A stretch of 64,000 bases of DNA from positions 124,001 through 188,000 of the forward strand of contig NZ_VNHS01000005.1 of assembly GCF_008124765.1 (NCBI RefSeq). The letters are read 5' to 3'. A program made the position numbers and the translations under genes. Source of the DNA: Paenibacillus methanolicus (lineage in GTDB: Bacteria; Bacillota; Bacilli; Paenibacillales; Paenibacillaceae). This document shows, piece by piece, positions 15,142-26,571 of this stretch; position 1 is the first letter of the stretch, and the number at the start of each line of letters is the position of its first letter. A model generated the notes under the pieces. The model was not told where the DNA came from and did not search any database. It saw nothing but the letters and a program-made list of their open reading frames with translations.

Positions 15142-16074
15142 GTGACCGCCGTCACGCAAACCAAGAGGCGAAACCGATTTCGCCGTTACGTACCGCTCTA
15201 TATCATGATGTTGCCGGGTCTCGCTTACCTCGTCATCAACAACTATCTGCCGCTCTTCGGCCTCGCGATCGCCTTCAAGGACGTCAACTACGCCAAGGGG
15301 ATCTGGGGCAGCGACTGGGTCGGCTTGCAGAACTTCGAATATTTGTTTAAGACCGACGACGCGTACATCATTACGCGCAATACGCTCCTTTATAACGGCG
15401 CCTTTATCGTGCTGGGATTGGCGATCGCGGTGGGCATCGCGATACTGCTGAACGAAATCAAGAACCGGATCGCGTCGCGTCTGTACCAAAGCGTCATCAT
15501 TCTGCCGTTCCTCATCTCGATCATCCTCGTCAGCTATCTCGTCTACGCGATGCTGAGCATGGACACCGGGTTCGTGAACAAGACGCTGCTGCCGCTGTTC
15601 GGACTGGAGCCGATCAACTGGTACAACGAGCCGAAGTATTGGCCGTACATTCTGACCCTCGTCCATCTGTGGAAGGGGGCCGGGTACTCCTGCATCGTCT
15701 TCCTGGCCGCGATCATCGCGATCGACCCGGAATACTACGAGGCCGCGCGGCTTGACGGCGCTTCCAAGTGGATGCAGATCCGCCGGATCACGATTCCGAT
15801 GATCACGCCGGTTATCGTCATGCTGGCGCTGCTCGGCATCGGCCGCATTTTCTATTCGGACTTCGGCCTGTTCTACCAGGTGCCGATGAACTCGGGCGCC
15901 TTGTTCGAGACGACGAACGTCATCGATACTTACGTATTCCGCGGATTGCTGCAGCTGGGGGATATCGGGATGTCGTCCGCGGCCGGCTTCTACCAGTCGT
16001 TCGTCGGGTTCGCGCTCGTGCTCGTCTCCAATCTGATCGTCCGCAAAATCAACAAAGAGAACGCGCTGTTCTAA
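15142..16074 (+). CDS. Sugar ABC transporter permease, LplB type
   Basis: A protein of 310 residues from GTG 15142, preceded by AAGGGGGAG; a nearby ATG at 15136 is out of frame. Six membrane segments are visible. The cytoplasmic EAA loop reads EYYEAARLDGASKWMQIRRITIP. The start (PLYIMMLPGLAYLVINNYLPLFGLAIAFKDV) is typical of LplB-type permeases that pair with YtcP. No ATPase gene is present in the window, which is usual for this class, served by a shared MsmX-like ATPase (family knowledge). It is followed after 28 bases by the second permease. Confidence 0.92.
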   Translation: MTAVTQTKRRNRFRRYVPLYIMMLPGLAYLVINNYLPLFGLAIAFKDVNYAKGIWGSDWVGLQNFEYLFKTDDAYIITRNTLLYNGAFIVLGLAIAVGIAILLNEIKNRIASRLYQSVIILPFLISIILVSYLVYAMLSMDTGFVNKTLLPLFGLEPINWYNEPKYWPYILTLVHLWKGAGYSCIVFLAAIIAIDPEYYEAARLDGASKWMQIRRITIPMITPVIVMLALLGIGRIFYSDFGLFYQVPMNSGALFETTNVIDTYVFRGLLQLGDIGMSSAAGFYQSFVGFALVLVSNLIVRKINKENALF

Positions 16075-16102
16075 CGCTTGCGCGCCGGGGAGGAATCACA
16101 CT

Positions 16103-16987
16103 ATGGAACAAGAAAACCGGATCTGGCAGTGGGCGGCGCACGGCGTCCTGATCCTGCTCTCGCTTGCCTGCACGCTTCCGTTCGTGCTGCTCATCATGGC
16201 CTCGCTCACCGACGAGACGGCGATCGTCACGGAAGGCTACTCGTTCTTCCCGTCGGATTTCAGCTTGTCCGCTTATACGTACCTGTGGCAGCAGTCGGGT
16301 CAAATCTTCCACGCCTACGGCGTCACCGTGCTGGTAACGGTCGTCGGCACGGCGGCCAGCTTGATTATGACGTCGCTGCTTGCGTACCCGTTGTCGCGCC
16401 GGGATATGCCGGGCGGCGGGACGTTGTCCTTCATGGTGTTCTTCACGCTGCTATTCAACGGGGGGCTCGTGCCAACGTACATGGTATACACGCAGCTGAT
16501 CGATATTCAGGACACGCTGCTCGCGCTGCTCATTCCGTGGCTGCTCATGAACGGCTTCAACGTGCTGCTTATGCGGACGTTCTTCGCGACGACGATTCCG
16601 GCGGCGGTGCTGGAATCGGCGAGCATCGACGGGGCGGGCGAATACCGGACGTACTGGACGATCGTGCTGCCGCTGTCCTTGCCGATCATGGCGACCGTGG
16701 GCATGTTCCAAGGGCTTGCGTATTGGAACGACTGGAACAACGGCCTCGTGTTCGTCCACAATCCCGATCTGTTCAGTCTGCAGAACGTGCTGAACCGCAT
16801 CATGAACGATATCCAGTATTTAACGACCAATAGCAACTCGAATACGAGCGGCGCGCTGGCGCAGCTGCCGAGCGAGACGTTCCGCATGGCGATCGCCGTC
16901 ATCGGCGTGCTGCCGGTGCTCGTCGTGTATCCGTTCTTCCAGAAATATTTCGTCAAAGGCATGACCATCGGCGCGGTGAAGGGATGA
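16103..16987 (+). CDS. Sugar ABC transporter permease, YtcP type
   Basis: A protein of 294 residues; ATG 16103 with GGGGAGGAATC upstream. Six membrane segments; the EAA loop reads AAVLESASIDGAGEYRTYWTIVLPLS and the C-terminus ends FQKYFVKGMTIGAVKG, characteristic of YtcP/AraQ-type permeases. It forms the transmembrane pair with the product of 15142. Downstream genes encode cytoplasmic glycosidases, so the imported substrate is probably a beta-linked oligosaccharide. Confidence 0.92.
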   Translation: MEQENRIWQWAAHGVLILLSLACTLPFVLLIMASLTDETAIVTEGYSFFPSDFSLSAYTYLWQQSGQIFHAYGVTVLVTVVGTAASLIMTSLLAYPLSRRDMPGGGTLSFMVFFTLLFNGGLVPTYMVYTQLIDIQDTLLALLIPWLLMNGFNVLLMRTFFATTIPAAVLESASIDGAGEYRTYWTIVLPLSLPIMATVGMFQGLAYWNDWNNGLVFVHNPDLFSLQNVLNRIMNDIQYLTTNSNSNTSGALAQLPSETFRMAIAVIGVLPVLVVYPFFQKYFVKGMTIGAVKG

Positions 16988-17036
16988 TCGTTCACGATCA
17001 TCCCCGCCTGCGTCATCACGAAGGAGGCACTTATCT

Positions 17037-19583
17037 ATGCTCGGACTATGGCACGCTTTTATCGAAACGCCACGCATGAAGCTGAAGCTTCAAATCAAGG
17101 TTTCCAAACGATCCGCCTACGCGCTCGATCTGGCCATGCAGCCGATCCCGCTGCCGATACGGATCGACGACGTCCGCCGGGAGGGCGACACGCTGCGCGG
17201 GTCCGGCAGCGCCAGCTGGCGTCCGGGCGAGAAGGTGCGCCTCGCGCTCGACTTCTCGGAAGATACGTTCCAAGGCACGATCGACATTCCGCTGTTCGGC
17301 GTCCATGAGCTGCGCGGGGCCAGAGGCGCCGGTCCGTCGCTCGCGTCCCCGCTCGCCGAGGAGATCGCGTCATACCGCAAGCCAGACGAAGCGGTATTGC
17401 CGCGCGGTGAAGCGGATATCCGCGAATCGGTGGAAGCGCTACTCGGCCGGTTGACCTTAGCAGACAAGATCGGGCAGATGAGCCAATGCATGGCGTCGAA
17501 CTTCTCGTTCGGCGGGGCCGTCGACTCCGATCCGCCGGAGAAGCTCGTCGCGGAAGGCCGCGCCGGCTCGGTGCTCGGCGCCTTCGACATTCGCCGCGTC
17601 TTCGAGCTGCAGCGCATCGCGGTGGAGCAGTCGCCGCACGGCATTCCGCTGCTGTTCAACGGCGATATCATTCACGGCGCGCAGACGATATTCCCGGTGC
17701 CGCTCGCCTGGTCGTGCAGCTGGGACATGGACGCGATTCGGGAAGCATGCGCCATCGCCGCTCGGGAAGCGGCCGCCTCCGGCATCGTCTACAATCATGG
17801 TCCGATGGTCGATATTTCCCGCGATCCCCGTTGGGGACGCGTCGTGGAGGGCGCGGGCGAAGATCCGTATCTCGGCTCGCTGATCGCCAAGGCGCAGGTG
17901 GAAGGTTTTCAAGGGCGAACGCCCGAGGAGCTGCATGAGGCGGGGACGATGGTCGCCTGCCTCAAGCATTTCGTCGGGTACGGAGCGGCGGAGGGCGGCC
18001 GGGACTACAATACGGTCGACATGTCCGAAGCCGTCATGCGCAACGTCTATTTGCCGCCGTTCGCGGCGGGCATCGAAGCCGGCGCGGCCTCGGTGATGAA
18101 TGCGTTCAACGTTTATCAAGGCGTGCCGGTCGCGGCCAACGTTCCGCTGCTCAAGGGCATTCTGCGCGAGGAGCTCGGCTTCGACGGCGTCTTGATCTCG
18201 GACTACGGCGCGGTTGACGAAATCGTGCAGCATGGCCATGCGCGCGACGCGAAGGAAGCGGCGAAAAAGGCGGTCGACGCGACGATGGACATCGAGATGG
18301 TGACGCGCGCGTTCGACCACATCCCGCAGCTGATCGCGGAAGGCAAGCTGTCCGAATCGCAGATCGACGATGCGGTGCGCCGCATTCTGACGCTTAAGTA
18401 CCGGCTCGGTCTGATGGACGATCCGTACAGGTATATCCGGCCGGAGCTGGAAGAGCAGCTGCACTTCAGCGAGCCGCACCTCGAGGCCAGCCGGTCGCTC
18501 GCCCGGCAGTCCATCGTGCTGTTGAAGAACGATGGCACGCTTCCGCTCAGCGGGGACCGTAAGGATAAGCTCGCCTTGATCGGGCCGTTCGCGGACGGCA
18601 AAGATCTGCTCGGCCCATGGCAGTTCTCGCGTTACCAGCATGAGACGGTCACGTTGTACGAAGGATTGGCGGCTCAGGGCTATGCGCCGGATCAGCTGCT
18701 CCATGCCCGAGGTTGCGAAGTCCGCGACCCGATCGAAGGCGGCATCGAGGATGCAATCGCGAAGGCTATGCAGGCCGACGTCGTCATTCTCGCTCTCGGC
18801 GAGGAGAGCGAGATGTCCGGCGAAGCGGCGTCGCGCCAGTCGATCGCGCTGCCGGACGCGCAGCTGCGGCTCGCCGAGGCGGTGACGGCGCTCGGCAAGC
18901 CGGTCGTGCTCGCGCTGACGAACGGCCGTCCGCTTACGCTGGATTGGTTCGACATGCACATGAACGCCATCCTCGAGACGTGGTTCCTCGGCTCGCAAGC
19001 GGGCCATGCCATCGCGGACGTGCTGGGCGGCCAATACAATCCGTCCGGCAGGCTGACGATGAGCTTCCCGGCGCATGCGGGACAGATTCCGATCTATTAC
19101 AACCATTACCGGACCGGCCGCCCCGTGACGGAGGCGAACGCGGGCGACAAATATATTTCCAAATATCTCGACGGTCCGAACGAGCCGCTCTACCCGTTCG
19201 GTTACGGGCTGAGCTATACGACGTTCGAGTACGGCGAGCTGAAGCTCGAACGTACCGAGCTGCCGATGAACGGCACGCTGCGGGTGAGCGTAGAAGTCGC
19301 GAATACCGGTACGCGCGCGGGCATCGAGACCGTCCAGCTCTACATTCAGGACATGTACGGTACCATCGTGCGGCCGGTCAAAGAATTGAAGGGATTCGCC
19401 CGCGTTCGGTTGGAGCCGGGCGAGAAGCGCGAAGTGGAGTTCGCTATTACGGCTGGCGATCTCGCCTTCTGGTCGCCCCAGGGCGGTTGCGCCGCCGAGG
19501 CGGGAGAGTTCCGCGCCATGATCGGACCGAGCAGCCGGCAGACGCGGGAAGCGGCGTTCGAACTGACGGAAGATGAAGCATAG
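17037..19583 (+). CDS. Glycoside hydrolase family 3 with N-terminal extension (BglX-like)
   Basis: A protein of 848 residues; ATG 17037 with CGAAGGAGGCAC upstream. Residues 1 to about 120 form a beta-rich extension ([19 protein letters not shown] ...) not typical of the core. The GH3 barrel begins near [19 protein letters not shown]; it has the [16 protein letters not shown] substrate-binding block, and the nucleophile Asp389 lies in [10 protein letters not shown]. The alpha/beta sandwich domain follows ([18 protein letters not shown] carries the likely acid/base region), ending with a FnIII-like domain. No signal peptide is seen, so it acts on imported oligosaccharide. Specificity (beta-glucoside or beta-xyloside) cannot be fixed from sequence alone. 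Confidence 0.88.
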   Translation: MLGLWHAFIETPRMKLKLQIKVSKRSAYALDLAMQPIPLPIRIDDVRREGDTLRGSGSASWRPGEKVRLALDFSEDTFQGTIDIPLFGVHELRGARGAGPSLASPLAEEIASYRKPDEAVLPRGEADIRESVEALLGRLTLADKIGQMSQCMASNFSFGGAVDSDPPEKLVAEGRAGSVLGAFDIRRVFELQRIAVEQSPHGIPLLFNGDIIHGAQTIFPVPLAWSCSWDMDAIREACAIAAREAAASGIVYNHGPMVDISRDPRWGRVVEGAGEDPYLGSLIAKAQVEGFQGRTPEELHEAGTMVACLKHFVGYGAAEGGRDYNTVDMSEAVMRNVYLPPFAAGIEAGAASVMNAFNVYQGVPVAANVPLLKGILREELGFDGVLISDYGAVDEIVQHGHARDAKEAAKKAVDATMDIEMVTRAFDHIPQLIAEGKLSESQIDDAVRRILTLKYRLGLMDDPYRYIRPELEEQLHFSEPHLEASRSLARQSIVLLKNDGTLPLSGDRKDKLALIGPFADGKDLLGPWQFSRYQHETVTLYEGLAAQGYAPDQLLHARGCEVRDPIEGGIEDAIAKAMQADVVILALGEESEMSGEAASRQSIALPDAQLRLAEAVTALGKPVVLALTNGRPLTLDWFDMHMNAILETWFLGSQAGHAIADVLGGQYNPSGRLTMSFPAHAGQIPIYYNHYRTGRPVTEANAGDKYISKYLDGPNEPLYPFGYGLSYTTFEYGELKLERTELPMNGTLRVSVEVANTGTRAGIETVQLYIQDMYGTIVRPVKELKGFARVRLEPGEKREVEFAITAGDLAFWSPQGGCAAEAGEFRAMIGPSSRQTREAAFELTEDEA

Positions 19584-19594
19584 GAGGAATAAAT

Positions 19595-21871
19595 ATGGCA
19601 GAACATAAAGATATTCAGGCGCTCGTCGGGAAGATGACGCTGGAGGAGAAAGCGAGCCTGTGCGCCGGCGCGGATACGTGGAACACGCGCGCGATCGAGC
19701 GGCTCGGCATTCCTTCGATCATGATGACCGACGGTCCGCACGGCCTGCGCAAGCAGCGGGCGTCCGCCGACCACCTAGGCTTGTTCGACAGCGTGCCGTC
19801 GACGTGCTTCCCGTCGGCCGCGGGCGTCGCGAGCTCGTGGAACCGCGCGCTCATCCGGCGGATGGGCGAAGCGCTCGGCCGGGAAAGCCAGGCGGAGAAC
19901 GTCGGCATTCTGCTCGGACCGGGCGCGAACATTAAGCGCTCGCCGCTGTGCGGGCGCAATTTCGAATACTTCTCGGAAGATCCGTATCTATCCGCCGAGA
20001 TGGCGGCAAGCCATATCAACGGCGTGCAGAGCCAAGGCGTCGGCGCTTCGCTGAAGCATTTCGCCGCCAACAATCAGGAACATCGCCGGATGACTTCGGA
20101 TTCGATCGTCGACGAGCGGACGCTGCGCGAAATCTACCTGGCCAGCTTCGAGGGCGCCGTGAAGCAGGGGCAGCCATGGACCGTCATGTCCGCGTACAAC
20201 AAGGTGAACGGGACGTTCGCCTCGGAGAACGAAACGCTGCTGACGGACATTTTGAAGGACGAATGGGGTCACGAAGGGTTCGTCGTCTCCGATTGGGGCG
20301 CCGTCAATGAACGGGCGAAAGGCGTCGCCGCGGGATTGGAGCTGGAGATGCCGGCCAGCCACGGCGAAGGCGAGCGCCAAATCATCGAAGCGGTGCGCGG
20401 CGGGACGCTTGCGGAGGAGAAGCTGGACGAGGCGGTACGGCGCATCCTGACCGTCGTGTTCCGGGCGGTCGACAGCCGGCGTCCGGAGACGACGTTCGAT
20501 CCGGATGCGCATCATGCGCTTGCCCGGGAAGTCGCGCGAGAGAGCATGGTGCTGCTAAAGAACGAGGACGGCATTCTGCCGCTGGCGAAGGCGGGCGCCA
20601 TCGCGGTTATCGGGGCGATGGCCAAGACGCCGCGCTACCAAGGCAGCGGCAGCTCTCAGATCCGGCCGACCCGGATCGACGATATCGCCGAGGAGCTGGC
20701 GAAGTCGGCCGGCGAGCAGGCCGAAGTGCGGTACGCGCAAGGGTACGCGCTGGACGCGGAGGAGCCGGACGAGGTACTGACTGCCGAAGCGGTCAAGATC
20801 GCTTCCGAAGCCTCGGTTGCCATTCTGTTCGCGGGACTTCCGAGCCGGTACGAGTCCGAAGGATTCGACCGCAAGCATCTGCGCATGCCGGCGAACCAAG
20901 TCGCGCTCATCGAGGCGGTCGCGGCGGCGCAGCCGAACCTCGTCGTCGTGCTGAGCAACGGCGCGCCGGTCGAGATGCCGTGGCTGGGCAGTGCCAAGGG
21001 CGTGCTGGAAGCGTATCTCGGCGGTCAAGCGCTCGGCGGGGCGATCGCGGATCTGCTGTTCGGGGACGCGAATCCTTCCGGGCGGCTCGCCGAGACGTTC
21101 CCGGTCCGCCTTGCCGACAACCCGTCCTATCTGTTCTTCCCCGGCGAAGGGGACCGGGTCGAATACCGGGAGGGGATCTTCGTCGGGTACCGATACTACG
21201 ACAAGAAGCAGCTGGCTCCCTTGTTCCCGTTCGGCTATGGCCTCAGTTACTCGACCTTCGGCTATAGCGAGCTGACCGTGGATAAGCGGACGCTGACCGA
21301 CGCGGAATCGCTGCGCGTGTCCGTCAACGTGACCAATACCGGAACGCGCGCGGGCCAAGAGGTCGTTCAGCTGTATGTGCGCGACAAGGCGAGCTCGGTC
21401 ATCCGGCCGGATAAAGAGCTCAAGGGCTTCGAGAAAGTCGAGCTGGCTTCTGGCGAATCCGCGGTCGTGACGTTCGAGCTGGACAAACGCGGTTTCGCCT
21501 ATTACGACGCGAAGACGCGCGAATGGACGGTCGAGACGGGCGAGTTCGAGCTGCTGATCGGCCGGTCGTCGGCGGATATCGTTCTGTCCGAGACGGTGAC
21601 GGTGCAATCGACGACCGAACGCCGCATGGTCTTCCATCGGAATTCGACGTTGGCGGATATCGGCGGCAGCCCGGCGGGCGAAGCGTTCGTCCGGCAGTTG
21701 TCCTCGGTGCTGCCGTTCCCGCAGGAGTTGAGCGCCGAGCATTCGGCCATGCTGCGGGCGTTCATGGAACAGATGCCGCTGCGGGGCTTGCTTTCCTTCA
21801 GCGGCGGCAAATTCACCGAAGCCGCGCTCGAGGCGGTGCTGCGTCAGCTGAACGGGGAGGTGCCGGCATGA
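19595..21871 (+). CDS. Glycoside hydrolase family 3 beta-glycosidase
   Basis: A protein of 758 residues; ATG 19595, 11 bases after the previous stop, with TAGGAGGAAT. The start [18 protein letters not shown] and [10 protein letters not shown], the block [14 protein letters not shown], and nucleophile Asp233 in [10 protein letters not shown] are typical of leaderless GH3 beta-glucosidases. The sandwich domain carries [17 protein letters not shown] FnIII-like domain is followed by about 80 extra residues at the C-terminus (from [17 protein letters not shown]), a tail seen in some Bacillota GH3 enzymes. It shares only the fold with the GH3 upstream, so the two probably cleave different linkages of one glycan. 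Confidence 0.9.
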   Translation: MAEHKDIQALVGKMTLEEKASLCAGADTWNTRAIERLGIPSIMMTDGPHGLRKQRASADHLGLFDSVPSTCFPSAAGVASSWNRALIRRMGEALGRESQAENVGILLGPGANIKRSPLCGRNFEYFSEDPYLSAEMAASHINGVQSQGVGASLKHFAANNQEHRRMTSDSIVDERTLREIYLASFEGAVKQGQPWTVMSAYNKVNGTFASENETLLTDILKDEWGHEGFVVSDWGAVNERAKGVAAGLELEMPASHGEGERQIIEAVRGGTLAEEKLDEAVRRILTVVFRAVDSRRPETTFDPDAHHALAREVARESMVLLKNEDGILPLAKAGAIAVIGAMAKTPRYQGSGSSQIRPTRIDDIAEELAKSAGEQAEVRYAQGYALDAEEPDEVLTAEAVKIASEASVAILFAGLPSRYESEGFDRKHLRMPANQVALIEAVAAAQPNLVVVLSNGAPVEMPWLGSAKGVLEAYLGGQALGGAIADLLFGDANPSGRLAETFPVRLADNPSYLFFPGEGDRVEYREGIFVGYRYYDKKQLAPLFPFGYGLSYSTFGYSELTVDKRTLTDAESLRVSVNVTNTGTRAGQEVVQLYVRDKASSVIRPDKELKGFEKVELASGESAVVTFELDKRGFAYYDAKTREWTVETGEFELLIGRSSADIVLSETVTVQSTTERRMVFHRNSTLADIGGSPAGEAFVRQLSSVLPFPQELSAEHSAMLRAFMEQMPLRGLLSFSGGKFTEAALEAVLRQLNGEVPA

Positions 21872-23829
21872 CGGCGGCCGCTCCGAATTACCTCTTCCCG
21901 CAGCCGCGCCGCTACGAGACTATAGGCGGCACGTCGCCTCGGCCGGAACGCTTCGAGCTGCGGGCCGCCTGCGAGACGGCTGCCCGGCTCGCTGCCGAGA
22001 CGCGCGCGGAAGAGCGGCTGGCCGCCATTCTGGCGGCGGCTTGCGCCGGATCGGCCGATCAATCGGGCGATCCGTCGTCCGCCGTCGCGCTCGTGGAATA
22101 TCGCGAAGAGCTCCATCCGCAGGGCTACCGGCTGGCGTGGGGCGCGGACGGCTTGCGCTTCGCCGTCCGCACGGCGCAAGGTCTCCACTACGCGCTTCTG
22201 ACGGCCGGACAGCTGTTCGAAGGCCAGCGCGGCGCCGCGGAATGGGCGCACTGCGCGATCGACGACGAGCCGGATTTCCCCGTGCGGGGGGCGATGCTCG
22301 ACATTGGACGCAACAAAATTCCGAAGATGGAGACGCTGCGGATGCTCGTCGATCGCCTCGCGGAGCTGAAATTCAACCATCTTCAGCTGTACATGGAAGG
22401 CTTCTGCTTCGATTACGCCCGGCATTCGCATCTATTCCCGGAAGCCACGCCGATGACCGCCGCCGAGTATCGCGAGCTGGATGCATACGCGGCCGCGCGG
22501 TTCATCGATCTCGTGCCGAATCAGAACTGTCTCGGGCATATGGGGCCGTGGCTGGCGAAGCCGGAGTTCCGCGATATCGCGGAACATCCGGAAGGAATGC
22601 CGGCGCCCGAGCCGCTGGCGTTCAAGCTGCCGCCGCTGACGATGAATCCCGTAGACCAGCGGTCAGCCGAGCTGGCGAAGGCGTTGTTCGACGAGCTGCT
22701 GCCGAACTTCTCCTCCGTTTACGTCAATCTGAATATGGATGAGCCGTTCGGCCTTGGCACGGGCGAGAGCCGTGCGCGGGCCGAAGAGATAGGCGTCGGC
22801 GCGCTGTACTTCGAATACGCGGAGCGGATGTTCGAGATCGCGCGCGGCCACGGCAAGCAGCCGATGATCTGGGGCGACGTGCTGGCGCATCATCCGGAGC
22901 TGATGGAGCGGATACCGCCGGACGTCACCGTGCTGCACTGGAACTATGACGCGCCCGTGGCGTATGAGCCGCACTGCCGCAGGCTGCGGGAGCACGGTGT
23001 CCGCTACTACGTCTGCCCGGGCACGAGCGGATGGTTGTCCATTACGGGCCGCACGGACAATATGCTGGGCAACATCGCGGATGCGGCGCGCAGCGGGTTG
23101 ACTCACGGCGCAAGCGGACTGATCGTCGCCGATTGGGGCGACGGCGGCCATTGGCAGACGCCGGCGGTCAGCTACCCCGCTCTTGCGTACGCGGCCGGAG
23201 CGGCCTGGCAGACCGAGGCGAATCTCGACCGGATGGAACCGCTCGAGCATCACGTATCCGCGCGCATGCTGCGCGACCGCGGCGGAGACGCGGCACGGTT
23301 CTTGATGGAGATGGGGCGTTATTATCATCTGGAGCGCAGCACGATGGACAATCGGACGTTGGCGGCCTATCTGCTCTTGCAAGGATTAAGCGATCGGGAG
23401 AAGCTGGAGCGGGATGCCGAGGTCATGGTCCAGGTGCTGAAGGTGCTGGGCGGCAGCGGCACGCCGTTCGCCCAAGACTGGCGGTATGCGGAGATGGCGG
23501 AGTGGCTGCGTCAGCGCCGGGAAGAGCTTGCGCGTCTGGATTTCGAGCCTGGAGCCGAATCGGAGCTCTTCCGAGCGGAGTTGGCCAACGCGCTCGACCT
23601 GATCGAGCAGGCGGCCGGTCTTCATCGGTATATTTTTCGCCCGGATCTGGAGGAGGCAGCGTCCGAGTCCGCTTGGGTGGAACAGCTGCGGGCGCAGCTT
23701 CAGCGGACGCTAGCCGAATTCAAGCGGCTCTGGCTCGCGCGCAACCGGGAAGGCGGACTTGCGGCCAGCACGGCGGCTTTCGAGAAGCTGCTCGGTCAAT
23801 ATGAAGAAGAGCTGCAGAAGTTAAGATAA
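21868..23829 (+). CDS. GH20-like glycosidase (beta-N-acetylhexosaminidase superfamily)
   Basis: A protein of 653 residues. ATG 21868 overlaps the preceding stop codon (ATGA) after GGGGAGGTG. A GH20b-like N-terminal domain ([13 protein letters not shown] ... [30 protein letters not shown]) leads into a barrel starting [22 protein letters not shown]. The paired catalytic acids would be Asp291-Glu292 in [10 protein letters not shown], in place of the common GGDE. The remaining barrel is conserved ([22 protein letters not shown]). A helical C-terminal domain follows. No signal peptide. It probably removes terminal beta-HexNAc or a related sugar from imported glycans; the altered motif leaves specificity open. 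Confidence 0.78.
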   Translation: MTAAAPNYLFPQPRRYETIGGTSPRPERFELRAACETAARLAAETRAEERLAAILAAACAGSADQSGDPSSAVALVEYREELHPQGYRLAWGADGLRFAVRTAQGLHYALLTAGQLFEGQRGAAEWAHCAIDDEPDFPVRGAMLDIGRNKIPKMETLRMLVDRLAELKFNHLQLYMEGFCFDYARHSHLFPEATPMTAAEYRELDAYAAARFIDLVPNQNCLGHMGPWLAKPEFRDIAEHPEGMPAPEPLAFKLPPLTMNPVDQRSAELAKALFDELLPNFSSVYVNLNMDEPFGLGTGESRARAEEIGVGALYFEYAERMFEIARGHGKQPMIWGDVLAHHPELMERIPPDVTVLHWNYDAPVAYEPHCRRLREHGVRYYVCPGTSGWLSITGRTDNMLGNIADAARSGLTHGASGLIVADWGDGGHWQTPAVSYPALAYAAGAAWQTEANLDRMEPLEHHVSARMLRDRGGDAARFLMEMGRYYHLERSTMDNRTLAAYLLLQGLSDREKLERDAEVMVQVLKVLGGSGTPFAQDWRYAEMAEWLRQRREELARLDFEPGAESELFRAELANALDLIEQAAGLHRYIFRPDLEEAASESAWVEQLRAQLQRTLAEFKRLWLARNREGGLAASTAAFEKLLGQYEEELQKLR

Positions 23830-24252
23830 CGCGCGGCAGATGCCGGAGGAATCGGATCGTGATCCTCCGGACAGGGCGGCGTTTAGAAAACGCGAGCATC
23901 GTGCACAATATTGGAAATGGCGCCGCGGGCTTGCTGTCCGCGAGCGCTTTTTTCGCTTGCATATGGAGATCGATGGAAGAACTCGAAGGGTGGACGCTCC
24001 CCTCGCCAAGCTACCATTCGCAGTTCAAAAAATAGGTCTTTCTAATGGTTCTTTGGTCATAGTAGAATAGAGTACACCAGATACATGAATTTTGAAGGTT
24101 TAGGAAAAACGTGGATGATAGCGCTTAACAAAATCCGACATGCGCGCGTAAGCCACTCTTGTACGACTACCTCGTCTACTCACATAATGCTCAGAACATG
24201 ACAGCTTCCACAACACAACAAGTCCAGGCAAACAAGAGAGGAGGAACTTCAT
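23830..24252. other. Intergenic region, 423 bases
   Basis: Contains an inverted repeat CCGGAGGA/TCCTCCGG (about 23842-23870) without a T-tract, a terminator at 23919-23953, and about 300 bases of leader before the GGDEF-EAL gene with no clear promoter. A GATAGCGCTTAAC segment near 24117 is only weakly cre-like. Confidence 0.45.
23919..23953 (+). terminator. Probable terminator of the GH3/GH20 operon
   Basis: GGCGCCGCGG pairs, with one mismatch, with CCGCGAGCGC (23938-23947), followed by TTTTTT. It lies about 90 bases after the GH20-like gene. Confidence 0.55.
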
Positions 24253-26571
24253 ATGCTGACATCCCCATTTCGCAACCCGCGCGCATGGCTTGCGGCGAGC
24301 ATCGTCTTCATGCTGATTCAGCTGCCCCTGTTATATGGGCTGACGGAAGACTCGCTGCTGCATTTCGCGATCAATATAGCGGCACCTGCCGTAGCCAGCT
24401 TGATGCTGCTGCATGGCGGACAATCCGGAGCGCTGCATCGCCGGGTATTTTGGCGGCTGCTCGGGATCGGAACGTTGATCTATGCCGCGGCATGGCTGCT
24501 CAGGCTCCTCTTTCATCTGACGGGCGGCGTTCCTTCCAGCCCGAACCCGATCGACTATCTATGGAATATTCAAGGGTTATTGTACATCGTCGCGTTCTGC
24601 TATTTGCTGCTCAAAGAATGGAGTTACGCACAGGGAACCCGGTTTTTGCTCGACTGCGCCATCATGATCCTCCTGCTCGGTACGATCGTGTGGGAATATG
24701 TGCTGGAGCCTCATATCACGACGCTGCTGGCCGGCCAGCCGTGGTCGGTCATTTTCGTAAGCGCCTTCTATCCGGTGGCGGATTTCGTCATGATTTGTTT
24801 CCTGCTGCTCGTCCTGTATTCGCAGCGTATCCGGTTCCCCGCCGGCACGCTCGCCTTGCTCGGCATCGGCCTTGCGTGCTTCTGGGCGGCGGACTGCTAT
24901 TACCTGAACATGATCGTCAGCCAAGAGAACTACTCGGCCGGCAGTCCGGTTAACGCGTTGTACAGCGCGGCGTTGTTGTTCATCGGCGTCTCGGCGCTCT
25001 ATGCGAGAGGAGATCCGGCCGTGGAGCCGGCCGAGCCGGGGGCGCGTCCCGGGGGAATCGCGGCGAACAAATGGCTGCTCGTGCTGCTGCCATACGTCAG
25101 TATTTTCGCGCTGGTCATCGTGATTCTGTTCAAGCGCGAGCAGCTGCACGAAATGAAGGAGATGCTCGTCGTCGGTTCGTTGATCGCCGTGCTGACCGTC
25201 ATCCGTCAGATCATGGTCATTCTCGAGAACGAAGCGTTGATCCGGCAGAAGGAACACATGTTGGCAGAGACCGAGTTCCTGGCGCATTACGATACGTTGT
25301 CCCGGCTGCCGAACCGGAACTTCTTCGAGAAGAAACTGTCGGAAGGGTATGAAGCCGAGCGGCCGTTCGCGATTCTGCTCATCGATTTGAATCGGTTCAA
25401 GTACGTGAACGATACGTACGGCTTGCATATCGGGGATGATGTCATTCGGGCAACCGCAGCCCGGTTGCAAAGCCTGGTCGACACGGATTCGCTGCTGATC
25501 GCCAGACAAGGCGGGGACGAATTCTCCGTGCTGGTCCGCGGCGGGATCTCGAACGAAGGGATCGAAGCGGTCGCCGAAGCGTGCATCGGCGTACTCTCGG
25601 AGCCGTTCCGGCTGGGCAGCCTGGAGCTGCGCATCACCGCCAGCATCGGAATCGCGCGGGCGCCGTACGACGGGGGCTCGTCCTCCCAGCTGCTGCGCAG
25701 CGCGCACATGGCGCTCATCAAGGCGAAGAGCCGGGGATTAAGCCAGTATGGCTTCTATCAGCCGGAGATGGCGGAGGCGACCGCCAAGAAGACGCGCATG
25801 GAGCAGATGCTCCGCCAAGCGTTGGAGAAGAACGAGCTGCTGCTTCATTACCAGCCGCAGATTTGCGCGCAGACGCAGGCGCTCGTCGGGGCCGAGGTGC
25901 TGGTGCGCTGGCAGCCGGCCGGACAGCCGATGGTTTCCCCGGCGCAATTCATCCCGCTGGCGGAAGAGACAGGCCTGATCATTCCGATCGGCGAGTGGAT
26001 TTTCCGGCGCGCTTGCGAGCAATACGTCAAGTGGCGTGCGCAAGGCATGCGCGATATTCTGCTGTCCGTGAACGTCTCGCCGCACCAGATCGAAGAAGCG
26101 GATTTCGTCGAGCGGTTCGTCGCGATCATCGAGGAGACGGGCATCGACGCCTCCCGCGTCGTGCTCGAGATTACCGAGAGCTTGGCCATCCAGGAAGGCG
26201 AAGACGCGATCCGCAAGCTGAAGACGCTCAAGCAGCGCGGACTTCAAGTGTCGATGGACGATTTCGGCACCGGCTATTCGTCGCTAGGCGTGCTGAAGCT
26301 GTATCAGGTCGATTCGCTCAAAATCGCGCGCGAGTTCATCCGCGATCTCACGGACGATCACGAGCAGCGCACCATCGTGAACGCGATCTTGGCGATGGCG
26401 GCGAGCATGAAGCTGAAGGTGATCGCGGAGGGCGTGGAGACAAAGGAGCAGTTCGACCATTTGCGGCTGCAAGGTTGCGACTGGATACAAGGCTTCTACT
26501 TCTCGAAACCGCTGTCGGCCGAGGATTTCGCCCGTTTCGCCGGCGGCGGACGGCTGTTCGTTATCGCGTAG
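24253..26571 (+). CDS. Membrane GGDEF-EAL protein (cyclic-di-GMP turnover)
   Basis: A protein of 772 residues; ATG 24253 after AGAGAGGAGGAAC. The N-terminal half (about 1-330) has eight to nine hydrophobic helices as a putative membrane sensor. The GGDEF domain keeps its active-site motif at residues 420-424 (RQGGDEF) after IDLNRFKYVNDT. The EAL domain keeps Glu548 (AEVLVRW), NVSPHQ, EITES, DDFGTGYSS and IAEGVET, so both diguanylate cyclase and phosphodiesterase activity are possible. Such proteins control motility and biofilm in Bacillota. It is a single-gene unit between the glycosidase operon and a repeat patch. Confidence 0.93.
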   Translation: MLTSPFRNPRAWLAASIVFMLIQLPLLYGLTEDSLLHFAINIAAPAVASLMLLHGGQSGALHRRVFWRLLGIGTLIYAAAWLLRLLFHLTGGVPSSPNPIDYLWNIQGLLYIVAFCYLLLKEWSYAQGTRFLLDCAIMILLLGTIVWEYVLEPHITTLLAGQPWSVIFVSAFYPVADFVMICFLLLVLYSQRIRFPAGTLALLGIGLACFWAADCYYLNMIVSQENYSAGSPVNALYSAALLFIGVSALYARGDPAVEPAEPGARPGGIAANKWLLVLLPYVSIFALVIVILFKREQLHEMKEMLVVGSLIAVLTVIRQIMVILENEALIRQKEHMLAETEFLAHYDTLSRLPNRNFFEKKLSEGYEAERPFAILLIDLNRFKYVNDTYGLHIGDDVIRATAARLQSLVDTDSLLIARQGGDEFSVLVRGGISNEGIEAVAEACIGVLSEPFRLGSLELRITASIGIARAPYDGGSSSQLLRSAHMALIKAKSRGLSQYGFYQPEMAEATAKKTRMEQMLRQALEKNELLLHYQPQICAQTQALVGAEVLVRWQPAGQPMVSPAQFIPLAEETGLIIPIGEWIFRRACEQYVKWRAQGMRDILLSVNVSPHQIEEADFVERFVAIIEETGIDASRVVLEITESLAIQEGEDAIRKLKTLKQRGLQVSMDDFGTGYSSLGVLKLYQVDSLKIAREFIRDLTDDHEQRTIVNAILAMAASMKLKVIAEGVETKEQFDHLRLQGCDWIQGFYFSKPLSAEDFARFAGGGRLFVIA

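Noticed and set aside
17046..23382. Long antisense reading frames opposite the GH3 and GH20 genes
   Set aside because: Typical shadows of high-GC coding DNA: Arg/His/Asp-rich translation, no ribosome sites, no motifs.
24113..24127. TGATAGCGCTTAAC as a cre site before the GGDEF-EAL gene
   Set aside because: Three mismatches to the consensus and no adjacent promoter.
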